Made by a program: the position numbers and the translations under genes. From Lasiosphaeria ovina (taxonomy: Eukaryota > Ascomycota > Sordariomycetes > Sordariales > Lasiosphaeriaceae): a stretch of 64,000 nt of DNA. A model generated the notes under the pieces. It was not told where the DNA came from. It was given only the letters and a program-made list of their open reading frames with translations, and searched no databases. Below are positions 11,483 to 21,383 of the stretch, piece after piece; position 1 is the stretch's first letter, and each line of letters opens with the position of its first letter. The stretch covers positions 3,720,001-3,784,000 of the forward strand of contig JAULSN010000002.1 in assembly GCA_033439765.1 (NCBI GenBank), in the 5' to 3' direction.

Positions 11483-12103
11483 TCAGTGCATCGCCTGCAC
11501 CGTGACACGCACCCCGGTCCGAGGCTTCATTCTCTTGGCGTGTCTGCCGCAAAACAAACCGATTCGTCCAAAGATCTGGAGTTGGCCAAAGCCATGGTTT
11601 TTGTCCAAGACAAGCAGCGTGGGGCGAGAGAGGGAAAAAAGCTTGTCTGCTTCCCGAAAGATTTATCTGTTGGCGAAAAGGTTTTCCTTTTTCGGGTTTC
11701 CTCTTTCCACAAAGTTGGCTTGGCTCTCAAAAGCCCTGACCTTCAATATTTTTTTAAACCTAATTGCTAGTCAACCGGGAAGGCGCCAACAACCACACGG
11801 ATAAGAAAGGGAAGGGACCAAGAAAGGAAAAAGAACTTCACCTGGATTTCCGAGATTCTGGTGGGTTGGTCCAATTGCAATCCTGGGCTGGCTGGGCAGA
11901 TCCACGGTGAGCCCAACTGTCTCAATCTATCACACACTCTCTCAGCCTCCACTGCACGTCCAGAAAAGAAATAATCATGTTACATGATACGATCGACGAG
12001 ATCTAAAAGAGGGTGCATGTTTCTATTCCGTCGGCCTACCATCCGTCTTGCTTCTCTGAAATTATATCAAGCAGTCGAGTATGTCCTGAATCATCAAATC
12101 TTG

Positions 12104-12210
12104 CTCGTGGTATTTTGAAGATTGAGAACAGAAGAAGCTGGCTGGCCTGAAGGTGTTGACTGACTAGAAAGACTCGTGGTGTTTTGAATATTGAGAAAAA
12201 AAGAGGCTGA
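12104..12210. repeat. Two imperfect direct repeats, 69-bp spacing
   Basis: About 38 bases at 12104-12141 (CTCGTGGTATTTTGAAGATT...) recur at 12173-12210 (CTCGTGGTGTTTTGAATATT...), differing at a handful of positions. The layout suggests a diverged tandem duplication of a roughly 69-bp unit. Confidence 0.7.
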
Positions 12211-12892
12211 CTTACGTAAACTTGTGAAGAAGTTGATAATAATTAGACCAGAAGATGGCCTCCGATTATTTTTGTCGCCAAGAAATGACCCTTACTTGCA
12301 AAATTGACCCTCTTTTACCCCTGCATACGCAAACACCTGCTTTTCTCTCCTTTGCACCCTCCCTTGCGTTCGGAATGCCCTCAATCCGACTACATCCCTT
12401 GCACCGGAGATTCCTTTCAATTCTACGGTCTTCTTTTGCCCACCCTGAATACGGACTTCCGTGGAGATATTCAGTGATCCTGTTGGCTATAAGAAGGTGC
12501 TCTTTTACCTGTATTTTAGACCAATCTAAGCAGACAATTCAATGCTCAGTCAATCCAGATCACGTGCAACAATTTTCCATCGACACAACAAGCCAGCCAC
12601 GATGGCGCAACTATTTGTAACCAACAAATGCTGGGAGAGGGAGATGTCTTTTGTGATCTCTGTGATTTATCCAGGTTGGCAGATGTCGCCAATTATCAAA
12701 GGTGAACGTTGTGTCAACGATGTGTATAACAACAACTGTTGAGACATCAATGATATGAGTGAGTAGCATCCCGCGAAACCTTTTTTCGTTACGTTACCTG
12801 AGGTAGGTATGTAGTAAGGGTCGGTTATTAGCTTGTGCTGCTGGGCAAGTCAAGCAATATCTCAATCATGGGCGGTGGCTGGGTTGATTTTG

Positions 12893-12925
12893 CAGTCAAA
12901 CCCTGAATGTTTGGTAGAGAGGAAT
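12893..12925. repeat. Possible solo end of the MITE-like family
   Basis: CAGTCAAACCCTGAATGTTT here resembles the left terminus of element A (CAATCCCTGAATGTTT) and the CAGTCCA outer end of element C. I could not find a matching inverted end downstream, so this may be a truncated copy or chance. Confidence 0.35.
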
Positions 12926-13179
12926 ATTCGAGACGTAAAAGGCCTGGTTGCCTTGGGGGCGCCTTCAACACATGTAATTATGAGAGACATTTATTCGGAA
13001 ACAAGCTATGATAAGGTAATTCAAACACAATGTAGCCTGTTCTGCCTCTAGAATGAAATACATGAACTGCTCCGAGCTGCGTTCTTGATATTGAGATTGT
13101 TTCCTCCCCAAACTCATTGCTAATATTAATTGCAATTTTTATGTTGGGCACGAAAAATAAGCAAGTAGGACCCGAATAT

Positions 13180-13216
13180 GAGTAACCCGGACGGTTGAGT
13201 AACCCGAACGGTTGAG
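13180..13216. repeat. 17-bp tandem duplication
   Basis: GAGTAACCCGGACGGTT is followed directly by a copy with one change (GAGTAACCCGAACGGTT), then GAG. Intergenic. Confidence 0.8.
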
Positions 13217-13784
13217 AAAAGCCGACAAGCCAACTAAAGCGACTGCCGGGTGATGAACAACATATCTCGAGACCGGCTCGGAGATATCGACGGAATTCTC
13301 ATGCAAAAAAAGCGGGTGGTAGACAACTTACAAGACGACGCGGCTAATAACGACCCACCCGAGCAAAACGAATGTGAGCCGTGATTGTGAAGCATCGGTG
13401 CAATTATTTGCTTGCACATCAGTTCGTGTCATCATTTACTGAGTCTGGCAATGGTGGGTGGCGTGGTGGTGCGTACTGCGTACAAGTGTAACCTGTTCTG
13501 CCCCACGTTTCCGATCGTCGGGTGGGCGGGTGGGGTGGGAGCTTCCGCTCCATTTTCATGCCGGCATTATCGATGCCGGCCATGTGGCCATGTGGATCCT
13601 CATCAACGCTTCCCGCTCGCGGATATGTACCTCATTTCCCAGCTACTGTAGGTATACGAATACGGACCTTATGGTCTAGAGCCACGAGTTTCTTATCGCC
13701 GCTGTGCGACTTATTAGGTAGCTGATTGGTATTAGTACCAAGGCTAGCGCATCAAGGAAAAGTTGCACATACATCCCCATCGGC

Positions 13785-13818
13785 AAAAAAAAAATATTAT
13801 TTTTTTTTAAAAAAAAAA
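13785..13818. repeat. A/T homopolymer palindrome
   Basis: A run of A, then TATTA, a run of T and a run of A again; the T and A tracts are self-complementary. It lies about 100 bases upstream of the MAPEG start codon and could act as a nucleosome-excluding promoter tract. Confidence 0.7.
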
Positions 13819-13920
13819 GTGTCAAGACTCTTCTTCAAAATAACTCCCTGGCCCGCAAACTGCCGTTCTCGACACAAATCCACCAAGCGACGTAACCGGA
13901 AAACCCTATCTACTGCGAAC

Positions 13921-14801
13921 ATGGCATCTCTTCTCGACCTCGGCTCGGCCAACTGGTCTTACTACTCGGTGAGGTCATCACTCTTAGGGGCGCCCCTTGC
14001 AGCATTTCTAGGCCTGCCCACGCGCTGCAAGGTAAGCAACTAAGCAAGTGTGGGAACACAGCTAACATGGCTGGTGGCATGACAGGTTCCTGCCGCTTTT
14101 GTCCTGGTTATGGTTCCGCACACCTATGCCAACTTTTCGGCCGGCAAGAACTATGACCTGGCCAAGTGAGTTCCCCCCGCCCCACCCATGTCTTGCGGTG
14201 TACACGTGTACAGTATCAGGGGCAGCCAACATTCAGGGGATATATCACATGCTGATGGCGAGTCTAGCCCCCGCAAGACCGAGGAGCACTGCGCCAAGGA
14301 CACGACCATGGACAAGGTGGTATGTAATTCTTCTTTATTCCCCTTCTCAAAATGTGGTGATAATTCTGCGTGGTAGATGCAGCCAAGAATATGTCAGCAG
14401 GGAGCCAAGGAAATGTGCTCCAAAACAAAACAAAGAAAACACCACCCCCTTTTATATCCACAGAGGCCACCGCCCACATAAACTAACCCGCGGCACACGC
14501 GCGCGACTTGCAGACACTCCGCCGCATCTCGCGCGCCAGAGCGGCCGTGTCCAACGGCTTTGAGACGTTGGGGCTGTACGCGGCGGGCATCGTGGCCGCC
14601 AACGCCTCGGGCGCCGTGCCCACGGCCACGCTCAACCGCCTAGCTCTGGGGTACCTCGTGTCGCGCGTCATCTACAACTACATCTACGTCTTCATGCAGG
14701 ACAATGCGCGCGCGGCGCCGCTGCGCAGCCTCGTCTGGCTCGCCGGGCTGGTCGTCATATTCTCCCTCTTCATCAAGGCGGGCGGCGGCATGGTGAACTG
14801 A
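13921..14801 (+). CDS. MAPEG-family integral membrane protein
   Basis: Four exons join in frame: 13921-13968, 14086-14165, 14268-14319 and 14514-14801, giving 155 residues. All junctions are GT-AG and phases agree. The product has about four membrane segments: VPAAFVLVMVPHTYANF, ETLGLYAAGIVAANASG, LNRLALGYLVSRVIYNYIYV and SLVWLAGLVVIFSLFIKAGG. The central RISRARAAVSNGFETLGLYAA followed by RVIYNYIYVF resembles the conserved core of the MAPEG family (microsomal glutathione S-transferases and eicosanoid-pathway proteins), and length fits (usual 140-160). Fungal members of this kind are mostly uncharacterised, so glutathione transferase activity is not assured. It lies between A/T palindromic tracts at 13.79 and 14.82 kb. 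Confidence 0.82.
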
Positions 14802-14818
14802 TGTGTGGTCTCTTGTCC

Positions 14819-14849
14819 CTTTTTTTTTTTTTTTTAAAAAAAAAAAAGA
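14819..14849. repeat. T-run/A-run palindrome after MAPEG gene
   Basis: A long T tract is followed immediately by a long A tract, about 18 bases after the MAPEG stop codon. Confidence 0.7.
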
Positions 14850-14989
14850 AACCCCTTCTTCTTGTTCGTGTTATTTACTGTATGATGACGACGGGTAGAC
14901 AATAGACAAAAAGATGGAGGATTTCAAGTAAATATGAACTAGGCACGGTCGTCGCGGACTTTACTACGAACTTATACATAGCTGTATAT

Positions 14990-15008
14990 ATTTATTTATT
15001 TATTTATT
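14990..15008. repeat. TTTA microsatellite
   Basis: Four to five TTTA units in tandem in the 3' intergenic region. Confidence 0.8.
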
Positions 15009-15361
15009 AACTCTATCAAGGAGCAGGTTGCACAATGTCAGATATACATAGCTACCTATATACGATGCGCAGAACACAATAGAACCCCGAATGCGACCTC
15101 ACTGTAAAGCAAATAGAGCACCAAACCAGCAAGTTCGTTCCTGCATGCATTATGTATTGTATGTTGTATGTCAATCAGTTCCCCCACCGCATTCATTCGC
15201 GCTCCCATACTTCCTCGTCGGTAAACACGCCTAGAACGAGCAATCGGAATCTCCGTCTCTTTTTAAAACAGCCTCCCCCCTCTCCAGCCCCCTCAACCAC
15301 TCATATATACACTTGGAACTTGCCGCGGAGGGAAGAAGAGCAGAAACAAAAAATTCCCACA

Positions 15362-16273
15362 TCATGGCCCGCCAATGGCCGTCGTGATGGAGCCCGTCTC
15401 GATGTAGACGCCCGAGAAGTAAAAGTCCTCGTTGCTGTCGGGGTAGCCGGACCGCGGCAGCTCCAGCACGCCCAGGTGCCAGTCAGCGCCGTTGGACGAG
15501 GTCGACGCCGACACGGGCGCGACTACCTGCTTGAGAGCATCGCCGCCCTCCGAGTGCCAGAAGCCTACGGTGTTGCTGCCAAAGTTCTGTTTTTGGCGGG
15601 GTTTGGTGGTTAGTTTTTGCTCATCTGGCTTCCTTTCTTTTTTCTCTCTTCCTCTTTAGAGGGACAGAGGAACCAAGGATATAGGAGGTGATGGGGGGAA
15701 AACACGCACAATCTCGTAGGCGACATTGTGCCAGACATTGGGCTTCCACTCCGTCTTCCACTGCGACTTCTGGCTGGTCATCCACTGCAAATTGGGGTTG
15801 CTGGTGCCCTGCTCGCCGCTGATCCAGCCGTACTTGAGCTCGGTGAAGTGGCTCTCGAAGAAGCAAATCTGGTGCTCGCGGTTGACGCTGGGGGCGTTGG
15901 TGTCCTTGCGCATGATGCTGAAGTGGTAGAAGACCTTGCCCGAATTAATGGCGGCCTTTGTCTGGGGGATCAGCTCGGTGCGGCGCATCGTCTGGCCGTT
16001 CCAGAAGGCCGTGCTGTCGAGCGTGAACTTGGCCCCCTGCTTCGACACCGTGTCGTTGGGGTTCTTGTAGTCGGGCGACAGGTTGATGTACTTGTCCACC
16101 GCGCCGGAGCCGTGGATGTAGTACTGATATGGCCCGACCTGGTTGCTCCAGCTCCAGGTCGTGAGGTCCTTGTTCGACTTGAAGTCGTTGAACCGCCCGT
16201 CCCAGATGACAGCCCCCTGCACCACCGACGCCGTTGCGGCTGCCACTGCAGCCACCAAGTTTGAAGCTTTCAT
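15362..16273 (-). CDS. Secreted glucuronan lyase (polysaccharide lyase family 20 type)
   Basis: Predicted 262-residue secreted enzyme cleaving beta-1,4-polyglucuronate by beta-elimination. Two exons, 16273-15710 and 15586-15362, join after AYEI to NFGSNTVGFWHSEGG across a 123-base intron. The N-terminus (MKASNLVAAVAAATASVVQG) is a clear signal peptide with cleavage likely after QG or GA. The mature part begins AVIWDGRFNDF and includes YIHGSGAVDKYINLSPDYKN, TMRRTELIPQT, HQICFFESHFTELKYGWISG and a C-terminal FYFSGVYIETGSI, a pattern I associate with fungal PL20 lyases with a beta-jelly-roll fold. Family size is about 230-260. The neighbour is a sucrose-type transporter. The remaining doubt is between PL20 and a related alginate-lyase-like jelly roll. 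Confidence 0.82.
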
Positions 16274-17605
16274 CTTGAACGATTGTCTGACCGGTCCAAA
16301 AGGGTGAATACAGGGGTGTGCAACAATAACAAGTCAGCCCCCAAACAGATGACAGTCGCCTCACTTGGGCAAGGGGGCAAACAGACAACAGCGACAGAGG
16401 TAGAAATGAGCGAGACAGGTCCGACAGAATCTCGTTACCCGGCTCCAGACCTACAGCTTTATACGTTGGCGGCACAAGACAAGCTACCGCTCTCCTAACC
16501 GCCGCCCCAAGAACCATCCAGGGCACCCCAGCCCAGCGCGGCATATTAGGGCCAGCACGTATAGTGCATACACGCACACATTGCAATGGCGACGAGGGGA
16601 AAAAAGCCGCTCGTGTGGGGGAATGGGCGCCCGCCCTGCATCTTTCGCAATCTAGAGAGTGAAATCGGTAGCTAGGTATTGTCGGGCGGGTCCGCCGGGC
16701 GCGCGCGCGCACGACACAATACGGATTATTGCGGACGACAGCCTCCGATCCAAGGAGGGCGGGCCATATTGATTTGATGGCGGCCAGCTGTGTAGAGTTT
16801 AGCCTGATGGCATTCCTCTTCATGGCTGCTCGGCCGTGCCGTCAAGTACTCCTCCTCCGCTACAGACACAGTAGCATTTCGGGCGTGAATGATTTAATAC
16901 CATGACGGAGAACAAATAGAGCGCGACCAACGCCATAGTCAGCATGAGGTTGTGTGTGTGTGGTATGTAGGTGATCCAGTTGGCGACAGTGGAAAAGGAG
17001 GTTCAGCGGTTTGGTCAGCAAAATAGACACAGAGAGAGGACAGAGAAAGACGACTGCGAAGATAATGTGGAGAAAAGGAAAGAAGGTCCAATGACGAAAA
17101 TATCTACCGCTTGACCCCATGGCACGAATAATAAGGACATGCACGAATGCAACATAAAATGTTCCCGGATTCGCCGTCGGGTGCGGAGAAATATATCATA
17201 AATAAATAACCAGGTACGTGCCCAGGATCCCAACCGATATGCATGTAGGTTGAGCGAATTCCCTTAGAAAGATCAAAAAGAAAGGGGTAGGGGATTAGAT
17301 CCAACAGATTCCTAAAAGGCGGGGCCGCCGCCATCCATCATAGTGACTGATGCCTCTAGACATTCGCAGCAAAACAAAGCGAGAGAAAAAAGAAACCCCT
17401 GACGTGTATGGTCCCCAAAAAAGCCATCCAACTCCCACAGGACCGGTTGCCCTAGAATCCAATGCAGTGAGGTATCCTGAATTCAATATCGGTCCGTTAT
17501 TCCAGGTCCATTTAAACAATACGCCACAGACTGTCTTACACTCATACACTCAACCGGACCGAATATTTGCCCTATCTGACACGGTGGTTTTAATCTGAAG
17601 CATCC
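16274..17605. other. Intergenic: lyase promoter and transporter 3' region
   Basis: About 1.3 kb. It contains the PL20 lyase upstream region, with a GC-alternating tract (GCGCGCGCGCG) near 16,698-16,710, and the 3' flank of the sucrose transporter. The open frames at 15945-16823 and 17295-17549 (minus) are frame shadows or lack domains. No gene recognised. Confidence 0.5.
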
Positions 17606-19740
17606 TCAGTATTCCATCCCACCAAAACTCTGGTTTCTGACCAGGGTGGCCCGTTCCAGGCTGGCACGGGGAAGTTGCTCGTGAGAACGACTGCGACTGT
17701 GGCTCGTGCCAGGGCGGCTGCACTCGCCGTCCTCGATGGCACTCATGATGTCTTTGGGGACCGAAGGATCATCCCGAATGAGATGGATAAACCAGGCGGA
17801 AATCATCACTGTGAGGCCGCCGAGCGCCATCACAATAGCCATGCTGTGGTCGCCCGGAGTCCCGCGAGGCTTTTGGAAGATGCGGAAGATGATGCTGCTA
17901 ACCACCGTGGCAATAATTTGTGGCGCTGCAATGGCCATGTTGTGGATTCCTAGAATCACACCGGCTTGGTCTTCTTCTTCCTCGCCGGCTCCGCCAACCT
18001 CGTGTTCTCGGTTCTCGTCCGACGAATAACCGTCCAGCGAAGCTATATGCTCGCGGCTTGGCGACGGAGACTGCTGCCTCTGACCGCGCCGAAGTTCGTC
18101 GCGGCGAGAAATCTCGGCACTGATGATGGCCCATGGTGCCCAGAGGGTCAGAGCCCAGGTGATGCCCACAAGCCCGATGAGCACCGTGGCAGCAGCAACC
18201 GTCCGGACAAAAACGGTGCACAGCATACTGCCTGTGAAGAGCATCTGAGAAAACATCCAGGCACGGCGAAGTGTGAAACCAGGGATGACCAGATAGTCCA
18301 ACCACGACTTCTGCTCCTCCTCATACTCCCCGTCGCTGGAAGAGCCCTCGATGCCGGCAGTCTGGTTATCGTAGGTTGGCATGATAAAGAACGGAAGGAA
18401 AACGTTTGTGGCCAGACTGGTGATGGCAAAGATAAGCAGCGCAAATGTCCCTTCCCGCGTGGCTCGTTCGTACAGCTCATCCAACTCTTCCGGCGTCATG
18501 TGGGGGTTTCTCTCGAGAAAGGGCTCGGCGTAGATCTCTCCGATAAACGACGACGTGTAGAATAGCATGGGGAAGAAGCCGATCCAGGCGAAGAATTGGA
18601 CTTCGCAGACCTTTCTGGTCTGTGGCGGCAGCCTCTTGATGGAGGTGAATATCTTTCGGAAGAAGGGAAGAACGCCAGCCTTGTCCTTTGGGGGAGGACC
18701 CTCCAGGCGAGGATCCCTCTCACGGATCAGAAGGCAGGTTGCAACTACCGTGGCGAAAAGGGAGATGCTGGCTATTGCACAGAGCTCCTTAAATTGGGAG
18801 TCGCCGAGCCACCAGAACGTCTTGGTTAGGTTCGCATAGCCAGCCATGTAGCCAATAATATTGCCAAACCCGACAAATCTGCTTGCCATGGAATTTGCAA
18901 CCTCTTTATGCGCAATAGTGTCAGCATGTTGACACCGTGGTCAGAGAAAAGAAGTGGGTAAACTGACCTTGCTGATGGGTGGGTGCGCAGTCGACAATGA
19001 AGGCGCGAATAGCTGCTTGCACTAAGGCAGCAGGAAGTTAGTACCGTGGCTTACTCTCTGGTGCGCCAGAAATACGTACCGGTGTTGATGGCAAAGTCCA
19101 GTATATATACCCAGAGAACTGCCGTGACAATGATGCAGAGCTTGACGCCCTGCGACTCGACCGAGGCGCCGAAGATGCCGAGGAAGCCGCCGACGATTTC
19201 GCGCGTCCAGCCAAGAATCATCAGAGAAAGCATGGTAGCAACGGTACCTCCGAGCATGAAAGGCTTCCGCTTCCCCCAACTGATTCGACACTGGTCGCTC
19301 AGCATGCCAATGTAGGGCTGAACCAGGGTGCCCGAGAGCGGGCCGGCAATCCATACCAGCGCCATGAGAGACTTGCTCAGGCCGAGAGACAGCAAGTAGG
19401 GCGATCCGGCGGACATCTCGACAGACCAAGCAATCTGGAGGCCGCCAATGCTCATGGTAAGGAGGATGAGATACCATATGCTCTTGGTGGCTTGGTGCAC
19501 GTCGACGGCACCAGCCGCCGGGCCGTCGATAAAGCCATCGCGTTCATTGGAGACCGGGGAGAGGAGCGGCGATTGCTCGTTGATCCCATCTGGGTCGACG
19601 GTCCGCTCTTCGCGTGTGTGCCCGTTGGTCCCGTCTTGAGGCACGTTGCTTGTCCGTTTGGGGAGCTCGTTGGAGGGGGATTGGGGTTTGTCGCCTGCGG
19701 GGCGGGCCCGGCGAAGAGGTCCTGCTGACGGCGACGTCAT
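17606..19740 (-). CDS. Sucrose/glycoside-pentoside cation symporter (SUT/SUC-like, MFS-type)
   Basis: Twelve-segment proton-coupled sugar transporter of the sucrose-transporter type, 670 residues. Exons 19740-19080, 19021-18968 and 18903-17606 join in frame; the 54-base middle exon supplies QAAIRAFIVDCAPTHQQ, after which the third exon gives EVANSMASRFVGFGNIIGY. Diagnostic segments: IGGLQIAWSVEMSAGSPYL (segment 1), IAGPLSGTLVQPYIGMLSDQ, RISWGKRKPFMLGG (the R-x-G-R/K-R-R/K-P loop), and AWIGFFPMLFYTSSFIGEIY. The N-terminal 80 residues and the C-terminal tail (SHSRSRSHEQLPRA) are hydrophilic. A long acidic loop lies between segments 10 and 11 (EHEVGGAGEEEEDQ). I start at 19740 (MTSPSAGPLRR); the frame extends further upstream without need. 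Substrate may be sucrose or another glucoside. Confidence 0.88.
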
Positions 19741-21383
19741 GCGGATGGAAGAAGGGGAAATACGGCTCGTTGTCGTCGCTGGCGAGCCCGCTCGGGTCGT
19801 TGTCGATAGTCTTATCTGATCTGTTTGAACCCCAGGAGGAGCGGTGGATTCTTGGCCGATGTCGATGTCTGGACGACGTTGGGTCGCGCGGCAGCCGCGA
19901 GTAATGGGTTCACCGGCTGAGACGGAGAATAAAGTGCACTGCGTCAACTCGGGAACGCAGCAATTGGGCTGGGCAAAAGTCGACAAAGAGAGCGCCGTCG
20001 ATCAAGTGCGAGACACAGACAAGTTGTCTTGGACGGTCCGGAGTCTCGGGTGACGGGTGAGCTCGACTCGATGTCGATGGGGTTCGTCACGCGGTCGAGT
20101 AGAACAATGCCACGAGACCGCCGTAGGCTGGATTGGTGCGACAGGTAGCTAGGCCCCAGTAGGGGTGGTTGAGGGCAACCAACTAATAATAACAGGGCGG
20201 AGAAGGCTGGACAGCGGGCCGCCTTCGAGATAACCAAGCCGAGAGAGTGACCAGTACCGATTGCAGAGAAGCCCTACCTACCGGATGTTTGCTTTGGACG
20301 GGGGCAAATGGCGGCGCGAGACGAGGCCACACGGTGATCTGGATGGTCTGGTCTGTCTGGTCTGGGCCTGCAGTGCAGCGGCAGCGGCCAGACGGGAAGC
20401 AACCAACCGAAGCGGGGAGGTGCAGTGCAGCGGGGTCCTGAGTACCTGACGTAGTGAACGGATACCTCGACTTGGGGAAGGTCGTTCAACTCCGCATTCG
20501 GGCGGGCCAACGGGTAACTTGGGTAACCTTAGGTAGGTTGACAGCTCCAGCATGGAAGGAGCCTAGACTTGGGTGGTGAGGGATTCAACTTAATGCTGGG
20601 CAGATTGTAAAGAAAACATGAATGTGCTGTATTAGGGATGCATTTCAACTAGCTGTTGAAGGGATCAACGGGGACATTTGATTCTCTTCTTCTAACTGTG
20701 CAGTTGCTCTGCTGACATGATTGACTGAGCCGCCAATGATTAATTACCTACGCCACAGCTTCCAGTTCCCAACAGCTCTCGATTACGAGCCACGCCCCGG
20801 TCAAGAGCAGTCAGCATGGTCAGCATGGTCAAGTGTTGAAACGAATGCGCCATACTGACCTCTGACCTCTGCCTTCTGTGTATTATTGTACGTAAGTTAG
20901 AACCTACTAGTGAGGTGTCGTGAGTTTCACAGTTAGATTTTCAGGCTGAGCCAACCTGGCATCTAAAGCTTGCAGGGGGAAGAGTCCATGCCGCATGGAT
21001 GAGGTGCTCAGGTGGGCGAGCCTGAGTTGCCAAGCCGGGCCCCTTCCTCACATCCTGGAATCTGCGTCCTAGTGTGGCTTGCCTCCAAGCTTTGCTCCTA
21101 GCTCGCTGGGATTGGGTGGCTGGGGGCTGTGGCACAACGACACTAGGTAAGGTACGTACCCGGCTAAGCGACGGCAAGCTGGCGACTTCAGCATCTGAAA
21201 TCCAAATCCAAATCCAATGCCAACGCCAGCGCCGCCATCCGACTAGACGACAAACTTTAAGGGCCCATTTGATGCCTTCTCCCCCGCGCCGCAGCTCTCC
21301 CGTGAGCGCCGTTACTCTCCAAAATTGCCCTCGACGGTCTCAGCCCAGCTGCGTTCCGAACCGAGCCCGCGACGTCGGTTACC
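19741..21383. other. Divergent promoter region, sucrose transporter / Na+/H+ exchanger
   Basis: 1.6 kb shared upstream region of two divergent transporter genes. It contains repeats of CAGCATGGT near 20,814-20,832 and several GGTAACTTGGGTAACCTTAGGTAGG-like words near 20,511-20,538. No gene recognised. Confidence 0.5.

Larger units (their letters stand above)
10596..13920. other. Intergenic, no recognisable gene, several short repeats
   Basis: About 3.3 kb between divergent trk1 and the MAPEG gene. Open frames exist (for example 12255-12620 plus and 11270-11770 plus), but none shows a domain, consistent codon pattern or splice logic I can support. The stretch contains a CCCATG run, two imperfect direct repeats near 12.1-12.2 kb, a possible MITE end near 12.89 kb, a 17-bp duplication near 13.2 kb and an A/T homopolymer palindrome at 13785-13818. 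Confidence 0.5.
14802..15361. other. Intergenic between convergent genes
   Basis: 3' ends of the MAPEG gene (plus) and PL20 lyase gene (minus) face each other across 560 bases. A T-run followed by an A-run (about 14819-14849) just after the MAPEG stop could form a hairpin and may aid 3' processing. A TTTA tract lies at 14990-15008. No gene seen. Confidence 0.55.

Noticed and set aside
12255..12620. 121-codon plus-strand frame as a possible secreted protein
   Set aside because: Begins with a plain ATG but has no signal peptide, scattered cysteines and no splice context; I cannot separate it from chance.
15945..16823. 292-codon minus-strand frame across the glucuronan lyase start
   Set aside because: It overlaps the lyase exon in a wrong frame and has no domain or consistent composition.
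13921..19740. A secondary-metabolite or defence gene cluster around the MAPEG, lyase and transporter genes
   Set aside because: No core synthase, tailoring enzymes or cluster regulator is present; the genes face different directions and have ordinary separate roles.
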